From the NCBI GenBank assembly GCA_018263655.1, contig JAANWY010000082.1, positions 1 through 10,982 of the forward strand: a stretch of 10,982 bases of DNA, written 5' to 3'. Below are positions 1 to 3,607 of this stretch, piece after piece. The position numbers and the translations under genes are program-made. The notes beneath the pieces are model-generated. The model had not been told where the DNA came from, did not search any database, and worked only from the letters and a program-made list of their open reading frames with translations. Every line of letters begins with the position of its first letter. The first letter of the stretch is position 1. The stretch is from Anaerolineales bacterium. GTDB lineage: Bacteria > Chloroflexota > Anaerolineae > Epilineales > JAANWY01.

Positions 1-116
1 CAATCCAGCCCCACTCCACTATTGTGCTAGACTTGCGGCCAGACGAAGACGACATCCTGATGGGGATGAAGTCCAAGTGGCGGTACGGAGCATCTCCCAT
101 CCGGTTTCGGACTTGA
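1..116 (+). pseudogene. FemAB/FemX-type peptidoglycan aminoacyltransferase, internal fragment (broken)
   Basis: Reading from base 3 gives 28 residues (3-86) that look like the mid-region of FemAB-family proteins, which add amino acids to the lipid II peptide bridge in the cytoplasm. The stretch begins IQPHSTIVLDL and ends MKSKWRY, matching the family pattern QP..T.V.DL.P.E...L..MK.K.RYNIR. The expected NIR after the RY is absent: the reading frame runs into unrelated residues and stops at TGA 114-116. Similarity is lost directly after CGGTAC (81-86), where minus-strand sequence of the same family begins. The gene's 5' part lies outside the window. The family call rests on pattern recognition only and no search was run. 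I cannot tell whether this is a real pseudogene or one side of an inverted assembly join. Confidence 0.68.
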
Positions 117-228
117 ATTGACCCCAGGGGGAAGACTGAAGCAGGTGTCCCCAGGGGGAGCGGGCAGCGAAGGTGTCCCAGTCAGTACTCTCTGCGTTGG
201 TTGACAAATGAAAATGCATTATGTACAA
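85..228 (-). pseudogene. FemAB/FemX-type aminoacyltransferase, N-terminal fragment (inverted, broken)
   Basis: On the minus strand, from a TTG at 228 or more likely the ATG at 219, the protein runs about 45 residues with the family's N-terminal signature: WDTFAARSPWGHLLQSSPWG, then QFKSETGWEMLR. FemAB proteins typically open with W..F....P.GHLLQS..WG..K...GW. After GWEMLR, near base 85, the family pattern stops and the frame carries on as shadow translation of the + strand fragment. The two fragments represent roughly residues 1-45 and a later block, so about 75 residues of a typical family member are missing between them. A possible minus-strand promoter lies just upstream (257-282). The ribosome binding site before the ATG is weak. 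No intact transferase can be made from this piece. Confidence 0.7.
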
Positions 229-256
229 TCTCGATTAGTGGCACGGGCTGGCCCAA

Positions 257-282
257 ATTATAATCAGAAGGTCTGGTGTCAA
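257..282 (-). promoter_or_regulatory. Possible minus-strand promoter for the femAB-like fragment
   Basis: On the minus strand there is a perfect TTGACA (282-277) and a perfect TATAAT (262-257). The spacer is only 14 bases, short for a sigma-70 promoter. Shifting the -10 to TAATTT gives a 16-base spacer. The position, about 40 bases before the femAB-like start, fits, but this is tentative. Confidence 0.35.
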
Positions 283-293
283 GCAAATGACTC

Positions 294-322
294 TTTCTTT
301 TTCGTTTGAAGTATGATATAAT
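294..322 (+). promoter_or_regulatory. Extended -10 promoter upstream of nuoA
   Basis: TGATATAAT (314-322) is a perfect extended -10 (TGnTATAAT). A poor -35-like TTTCTT (294-299) lies 17 bases upstream, which extended -10 promoters tolerate. Transcription would start near 329 and give a leader of about 180 nt before nuoA. Inferred from consensus only. Confidence 0.6.
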
Positions 323-336
323 AGCGGGGAATTGGA

Positions 337-365
337 CACGAGCACCGGAGCCTTGGTGCTGCGTG
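337..365 (+). promoter_or_regulatory. Leader stem-loop upstream of nuoA
   Basis: AGCACC (341-346) pairs with GGTGCT (355-360), and the stem extends as CACG (337-340) with CGTG (362-365) past a single bulged G. The loop is 8 nt. It lies just after the predicted transcription start. There is no T-run, so it is not a terminator by itself; it could stabilise the 5' end of the message. Confidence 0.45.
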
Positions 366-374
366 CAAACGTAT

Positions 375-459
375 CAGAGCTTAGAAAAAAGTCGATCGGA
401 ATCCTCTCATCGATCCACAGCATAGACATTAAGGAGGATTCTGTTTTTTTGAAGCTCTG
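375..459 (+). promoter_or_regulatory. 85-bp inverted repeat in the nuoA leader, terminator/attenuator-like
   Basis: The arms are nested: CAGAGCTT (375-382) with AAGCTCTG (452-459), A6 (385-390) with T7 (444-450), and GAATCCTC (399-406) with GAGGATTC (434-441). The inner 8-bp stem followed by TG and T7 looks like an intrinsic terminator, though its loop is 27 nt. In the full fold the T-run is instead paired with the A-run. Both arms lie between the promoter and nuoA, so alternative folds could control read-through. No flanking direct repeat was seen, so insertion as a mobile element is not supported. Confidence 0.5.
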
Positions 460-509
460 TTTTCTGAAAATGTAAGTGTCACGAGACGAGTGTCAGTGGG
501 AGGAGATCA

Positions 510-866
510 TTGCTCCGCGACTACGCATTTATCCTCATCTTTAGTGCCATAGCCCTCTCGGTACCCATCTTGGGGCTGTCCATTGCGTGGCTTCTGCGGC
601 CTAAGAAGCCAGGAAAGATCAAGAACGCCACCTACGAATGTGGTCTCGAAACCTTTGGGGAAACGTGGGTACAGTTCAAGGTTCAGTACTATATTTACGC
701 CTTGATCTTCGTCATCTTCGACATCGAGACCGTTTTTTTGTATCCCTGGGCGGTGGCCTATAATAAGCTAGGACTATTCGCGCTGGTCGAGATGTTTATA
801 TTCATCGCGATTCTAGTGGTCGGCTTGTTGTACGCGTGGCGCACCGATGCCCTGGAGTGGGTCTAG
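510..866 (+). CDS. nuoA: NADH:quinone oxidoreductase subunit A (NuoA)
   Basis: Small membrane subunit of complex I (ND3 homologue), sitting at the join between the membrane arm and the quinone-reducing arm. The 118 residues carry three membrane segments (about 6-28, 61-79, 86-109). The first loop holds the family signature TYECG (41-45, with Cys44, equivalent to the ND3 switch cysteine), followed by FKVQYY and FDIETVFLYPWA, whose acidic residues are Asp71 and Glu73. Length is normal. The start is TTG, preceded by GGGAGGAG (498-505) four bases upstream; the resulting N-terminus MLRDY fits the family, and no better in-frame ATG exists. The stop codon lies inside a duplicated 10-bp target site of a palindromic element. 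Unlike the usual order, nuoB-C-D do not follow; nuoH is next. Confidence 0.96.
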   Translation: MLRDYAFILIFSAIALSVPILGLSIAWLLRPKKPGKIKNATYECGLETFGETWVQFKVQYYIYALIFVIFDIETVFLYPWAVAYNKLGLFALVEMFIFIAILVVGLLYAWRTDALEWV

Positions 867-1033
867 GAGCAATACCCGTGAACGAATCCCGGTTACCCTC
901 CCGCAGGTTACGGCATAGCCTGTGTTGGAATGTCAAACTGCTTCGAGAAGTAGCATTTGCAGGCCAAAAACCGTTCGAACCTGCGGGAGGGTGAGCCGCT
1001 CTACCGTTCATTCACGGGTATTGGGTCTAGGAG
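860..1033. mobile_element. 154-bp palindromic MITE-like element with 10-bp target-site duplication
   Basis: GGTCTAGGAG occurs at 860-869 and again at 1024-1033, directly flanking a palindrome of 870-1023. The ends are a near-perfect inverted repeat, CAATACCCGTGAAYGAA on the left and its complement on the right (one mismatch). A second, perfect inner pair, ACCCTCCCGCAGGTT (895-909) and AACCTGCGGGAGGGT (978-992), lies inside, then GCCTG/CAGGC (918-922/960-964) and a central hairpin around CTTCGAGAAG (941-950). No transposase is encoded, so it would need one in trans. Duplications of about 10 bp are usual for IS4-type transposases, but the family is not proven. The left duplication contains the nuoA stop codon, so insertion left nuoA intact. 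A short frame spanning 957-1145 is not a gene. Confidence 0.82.
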
Positions 1034-1128
1034 GGGGCCGGTCTATTCTTGTACAGGCACGCAGTACCTGAGTAGTCATTTCATGGGATTGACCTGTGTT
1101 AAGCATGCTTCTCCACAAGAGGTAGTAT

Positions 1129-2313
1129 ATGCAATTTCTAGATAATCTTTTCCTCAACATTAGTCAGGTGATTCGCAATCTAGTGGGCGGTTTCCTGCCC
1201 GACTGGGGTGTTGAGGTGGTAATGATGACCGTTGCGGCCGCCGTGTTGGTCGTGATCGCTGTGGTCACGATGATGTTCTTGACTTGGATGGAGCGCAAGG
1301 TGGTGGGGCGTATCCAGGACAGGCTGGGGCCTAACCGTGTTGGCCCTTTTGGTCTGATGCAGCCTATCGCCGATATGGTCAAGATGTTCATCAAAGAGGA
1401 TATCACACCTCGGGAGGCCAACCGGTGGGTGTACAACCTCGGTCCGATTGTCGTGGTCCCGCCGGCCATCCTCGCCCTGGCCGTCATCCCCTTTGGCCGG
1501 GGGCTGAGCGGCGCTGACCTCAGCATCGGATGGCTGTATCTGGCCGCCGTCGCGTCCACGAGTGTGATTGGTATCTTCATGGCCGGCTGGGGCTCGCGCA
1601 ACAAGTACGCTTTGTTGGGGGCGATGCGTGCTGCGGCTCAGATTGTCAGCTACGAGATTCCACAGGTGCTGTCAGTCGTGGGCGTCATCTTAATCGCCGG
1701 CTCGCTCTCCATGCAGAGGATCGTCGAGGCGCAGAACGTCTGGTTCGTCTTCCTGCAGCCGGTAGCCTTTATCATCTTCTTGATTGCCTCGGTGGCCGAA
1801 ATCGAACGTTCGCCATTTGACCTCCCAGAAGCGGAGTCGGAGATCATCGCCGGCTACCATACGGAATACAGTGGCCTCAAGTTCGGCATGTTCTTCCTCG
1901 CTGAGTACATCAGCACGTTTGCGGTGTCTGCGATTGGAGCGACTATGTTTCTCGGAGGCTGGCGTGGACCCGTTTTGCCAGGCTGGATATGGTTTTTGGC
2001 CAAGACCTACCTCCTGGTCTTCGTCGTCTTGTGGCTGCGTGGCACGTTGCCGCGTATCCGCGTTGATCAGTTGATGAATTTCGCTTGGAAGGTTCTGGTC
2101 CCTCTTGCCCTGGCGAATCTTCTGGTTGCCGGCCTGATCGCGGCCATCATCAATCCTGCGGAGACCCCTGGCTTTTGGACCTTCATCGGCTTCTTGCTCG
2201 GTAACCTGTTGCTGATTGCGGCGGTCGTGATGGTCGGTGTCTTACGGGCCCCCGAGATGGAAGCGAGTGAGGCGGCTGTTGTGGGTGCAAAAGGAGCTCT
2301 GGCTGGACAATGA
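1129..2313 (+). CDS. nuoH: NADH:quinone oxidoreductase subunit H (NuoH)
   Basis: Membrane subunit (ND1 homologue) that forms the quinone cavity with NuoB and NuoD and passes redox energy to the proton channels. The 394 residues contain the family landmarks in order: ERKVVGRIQDRLGPNRVGP (55-73), SYEIP (174-178), ERSPFDLPEAESEI (226-239) with the following AGYHTEYSG (241-249) on the acidic quinone-side loop, and WLRGTLPRIR (302-311). It is longer than the E. coli protein (325) mainly through a long hydrophobic C-terminus. ATG is preceded by GAGG (1119-1122) with six bases of spacing. No clear promoter was found in the 95 bases between the palindromic element and the start. nuoI, usually next, is absent. 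The stop TGA overlaps an ATG that is the first of a repeated series leading to nuoJ. Confidence 0.97.
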   Translation: MQFLDNLFLNISQVIRNLVGGFLPDWGVEVVMMTVAAAVLVVIAVVTMMFLTWMERKVVGRIQDRLGPNRVGPFGLMQPIADMVKMFIKEDITPREANRWVYNLGPIVVVPPAILALAVIPFGRGLSGADLSIGWLYLAAVASTSVIGIFMAGWGSRNKYALLGAMRAAAQIVSYEIPQVLSVVGVILIAGSLSMQRIVEAQNVWFVFLQPVAFIIFLIASVAEIERSPFDLPEAESEIIAGYHTEYSGLKFGMFFLAEYISTFAVSAIGATMFLGGWRGPVLPGWIWFLAKTYLLVFVVLWLRGTLPRIRVDQLMNFAWKVLVPLALANLLVAGLIAAIINPAETPGFWTFIGFLLGNLLLIAAVVMVGVLRAPEMEASEAAVVGAKGALAGQ

Positions 2314-2355
2314 TCACGCAATGATCACACAAGGATCACACAAGCAATGATTACA
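2308..2355 (+). repeat. 11-bp tandem repeat multiplying the nuoJ start region
   Basis: Four units follow each other: CAATGATCACG (2308-2318), CAATGATCACA (2319-2329), CAAGGATCACA (2330-2340), then CAAG and CAATGATTACA (2345-2355), the last containing the nuoJ ATG. The result is a chain of ATGA stop/start overlaps: nuoH ends on an ATGA (2310-2313), a mini-frame MITQ ends on the next (2321-2324), and a mini-frame MITQGSHKQ ends on the ATGA of nuoJ (2347-2350). All three frames begin MITQ, like NuoJ itself. The third unit mutated ATG to AGG and now supplies AAGGA (2331-2335) before nuoJ. Confidence 0.85.
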
Positions 2356-2835
2356 CAAATCGCCTTTATCGGCATCGCGCTCCTCACTCTGGCGGGGGCT
2401 ATTGGCGTCGTTCTGGCGCGAAGCGTATTCGTGAGCGCGTTGTTTCTCATTCTATCTTTTGTTGGCGTAAGCGGCATCTACGTGCTTCTGGAGGCGCCGT
2501 TTCTGGCCGGCGTGCAGCTTCTAGTCTACGTCGGCGCGGTTGCTGTCCTCATCATCTTCGCCGTAATGTTGACCAGGGATATGATGTCCGAAGAGACGCC
2601 GTTCCTCAACCGACAATGGGGCTGCGGCGGAGTGATGGCCGCGGTCCTGTTTGTACTGCTGTTGTTGATCGGCTTCATAGCCGACTGGCCAGTTTCTTCA
2701 GCCAAGCCTCCGGAGGATACGATCTCGGCGCTGGGTGAGGCCCTCATGGGCAAGTATGTCTTGCCCTTCGAGGTCGCATCAGTGTTCTTGCTGGTGGCGC
2801 TGATTGGTGCTATCGTGGTTGCGCGGGAGAGATAG
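2347..2835 (+). CDS. nuoJ: NADH:quinone oxidoreductase subunit J (NuoJ)
   Basis: Membrane subunit (ND6 homologue) of complex I, packed between NuoA/H and NuoK, whose third helix switches conformation during turnover. The 162 residues show five hydrophobic segments. The signature lies in the second and third: LFLILSFVGVSGIYVLLEAP (32-51), followed by FLAGVQLLVYVGAVAVLIIF (52-71), the glycine-containing helix that forms the pi-bulge in this family. A short polar loop (around 76-90) precedes the fourth segment. Length is at the short end of the family (E. coli 184). The chosen ATG is the last of a repeated set and is preceded by AAGGA eleven bases upstream. Earlier ATGs at 2310 and 2321 are out of frame. 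The gene ends five bases before nuoK-coding begins (4 untranslated bases between stop and ATG). Confidence 0.95.
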   Translation: MITQIAFIGIALLTLAGAIGVVLARSVFVSALFLILSFVGVSGIYVLLEAPFLAGVQLLVYVGAVAVLIIFAVMLTRDMMSEETPFLNRQWGCGGVMAAVLFVLLLLIGFIADWPVSSAKPPEDTISALGEALMGKYVLPFEVASVFLLVALIGAIVVARER

Positions 2836-2839
2836 GCAA

Positions 2840-3151
2840 ATGGACATTCCGCTTTCTTGGTATTTGACCCTGGCGGCTGGCCTGTTTAGCATCGGGTTGT
2901 TCGGTTGTCTCACACGCCGTAACGCCATCGGTATCCTGATGGGCGTTGAACTGATGCTCAATGCGGTTAACATAAACCTCGTTGCCTTTGGGCGATACAT
3001 CACGCCGGAGGCCGTAGCCGGACAGGTGTTTGCGGTTTTCGTTATCACGCTGGCGGCTGCTGAGGCAGCGGTTGGTTTGGCCCTCATTATCTCGATATAT
3101 CGTACATACGATTCGATCGACATGGAGGACATCAATCTCCTAAAATGGTAA
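2840..3151 (+). CDS. nuoK: NADH:quinone oxidoreductase subunit K (NuoK)
   Basis: Small membrane subunit (ND4L homologue) carrying part of the proton path between the E-channel and NuoN. The 103 residues form three membrane segments. Glu37 in GILMGVELMLNAVNINLV and Glu75 in ITLAAAEAAVGLAL correspond to the two buried glutamates essential in E. coli (Glu36 and Glu72). The C-terminus, DMEDINLLKW, is of normal form. The start is ATG 2840, with GGGAGAG (2825-2831) eight bases upstream, four bases after the nuoJ stop. A longer GTG-start version from 2804 overlaps nuoJ and adds a charged, non-family N-terminus, so it was not chosen. A 456-bp gap with two palindromic elements follows. Confidence 0.96.
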   Translation: MDIPLSWYLTLAAGLFSIGLFGCLTRRNAIGILMGVELMLNAVNINLVAFGRYITPEAVAGQVFAVFVITLAAAEAAVGLALIISIYRTYDSIDMEDINLLKW

Positions 3152-3164
3152 CAGATGAGACAAG

Positions 3165-3282
3165 CATATCGCGTATCATCTCAATATTTCGGGGCTATGT
3201 AGATCGAAATGGTATTTCGATCCGACGATTTACCAAATCGTCCTACATGTCCCCCCATATATTGAGAAGACACTCATATCGC
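3165..3282. mobile_element. 102-bp palindromic MITE-like element with 8-bp flanking direct repeat
   Basis: CATATCGC occurs at 3165-3172 and 3275-3282. Between them the ends are inverted: GTATCATCTCAATAT (3173-3187) against ATATTGAGAAGACAC (3259-3273), 13 of 15 matching. The arms continue as GGGG..ATGTAG (3191-3202) against CTACAT..CCCC (3243-3256). Two perfect hairpins occupy the centre: GATCGAAAT-GGT-ATTTCGATC (3202-3222) and GACGATTT-ACC-AAATCGTC (3224-3242), with mutually complementary loops. No coding capacity. It starts 13 bases after the nuoK stop and is not followed by a T-run. A transcribed four-way structure or a small non-autonomous transposon both fit; the direct repeat favours the latter. 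Confidence 0.7.
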
Positions 3283-3292
3283 AATCTCCTGG

Positions 3293-3327
3293 GTTGGTCG
3301 GATGAAGCCAACGGGGAGCTTGTCCCC
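3293..3327 (+). other. Two small adjacent stem-loops between palindromic elements
   Basis: GTTGG (3293-3297) pairs with CCAAC (3308-3312), and GGGGA (3313-3317) pairs directly after with TCCCC (3323-3327). Neither is followed by a T-run. They might slow transcription after nuoK, but their function is unknown. Confidence 0.3.
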
Positions 3328-3333
3328 AATGCG

Positions 3334-3469
3334 TAACGCCCCCGTAAGCGTTCAGCCACCCTTGCGAAGGTTAAGAGTACCCTTGGCAAGAGGCCGCTTT
3401 TCGACTGGCGAGGGGCACCTGAACCCGAATGCGATTGGTAAACCTTCGCAAGGGTCCCCTAACGCCCCC
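3334..3469. mobile_element. 116-bp palindromic MITE-like element with 10-bp flanking direct repeat
   Basis: TAACGCCCCC occurs at 3334-3343 and 3460-3469. Between them lies a perfect inverted pair, ACCCTTGCGAAGGTT (3358-3372) and AACCTTCGCAAGGGT (3441-3455). Each arm is itself a small hairpin (CCTT-GCG-AAGG). A degenerate third copy, ACCCTTGGCAAG, starts 21 bases after the left arm (3379-3390). Outside the arms the two ends differ: GTAAGCGTTCAGCC on the left, only CCCC on the right inside the direct repeat, so one end may be eroded or the repeat boundary misjudged. There is no coding capacity. The inner arm has the same shape, ACCCT..CG.AGGTT, as that of the element at 860-1033. Confidence 0.68.
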
Positions 3470-3478
3470 AAAATAGAC

Positions 3479-3507
3479 TTGCTTTTTCAAAATTGCTATG
3501 TTATACT
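3479..3507 (+). promoter_or_regulatory. Promoter for the nuoL1-M1-L2-M2 unit
   Basis: TTGCTT (3479-3484), a 17-base spacer and TATACT (3502-3507), the latter preceded by TG one base upstream (extended -10). Transcription would start near 3514, about 95 bases before nuoL1. A matching TTGCTA-N17-TATACT lies at 10951-10979. Consensus-based; the spacing and the gap before nuoL1 support it. Confidence 0.65.
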
Positions 3508-3607
3508 TAGCCGCCCGGTGAGAGAAAGCCGGCGCTGCATTCAGACGACGGTGGCCTGATACCGGCCCATTGCAACCACGACGGATATCATTTTCGCGGA
3601 GTTTTCC

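Noticed and set aside
1101..1110. AAGCATGCTT palindrome before nuoH as an operator
   Set aside because: A single 10-bp palindrome with no partner site and no promoter nearby is likely by chance.
1034..1128. A remnant of nuoB between nuoA and nuoH
   Set aside because: No frame shows NuoB cysteine or other motifs; only an unused ribosome-binding-like site is present.
957..1145. Short + strand reading frame upstream of nuoH
   Set aside because: It lies mostly in the palindromic element, has no family pattern, and overlaps the nuoH start.
2804..2839. Longer GTG-start version of nuoK
   Set aside because: It overlaps the end of nuoJ and adds a charged N-terminus unlike the family, whereas ATG 2840 has a good ribosome binding site.
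3133..3290. CAATCTCCT at 3133-3141 and 3282-3290 as a target-site duplication
   Set aside because: The left copy is within nuoK before its native LLKW ending, and the sequence beside it is not an inverted repeat; CATATCGC fits the palindrome ends better.
3334..3469. CRISPR-like spacing of the ACCCTTG motifs
   Set aside because: The copies are inverted or degenerate and too few; this is a palindromic element, not an array.
3145..3559. Two short + strand frames after nuoK (3145-3336 and 3302-3559)
   Set aside because: They are translations of palindromic repeats, lack clear ribosome binding sites, and resemble no protein I recognise.
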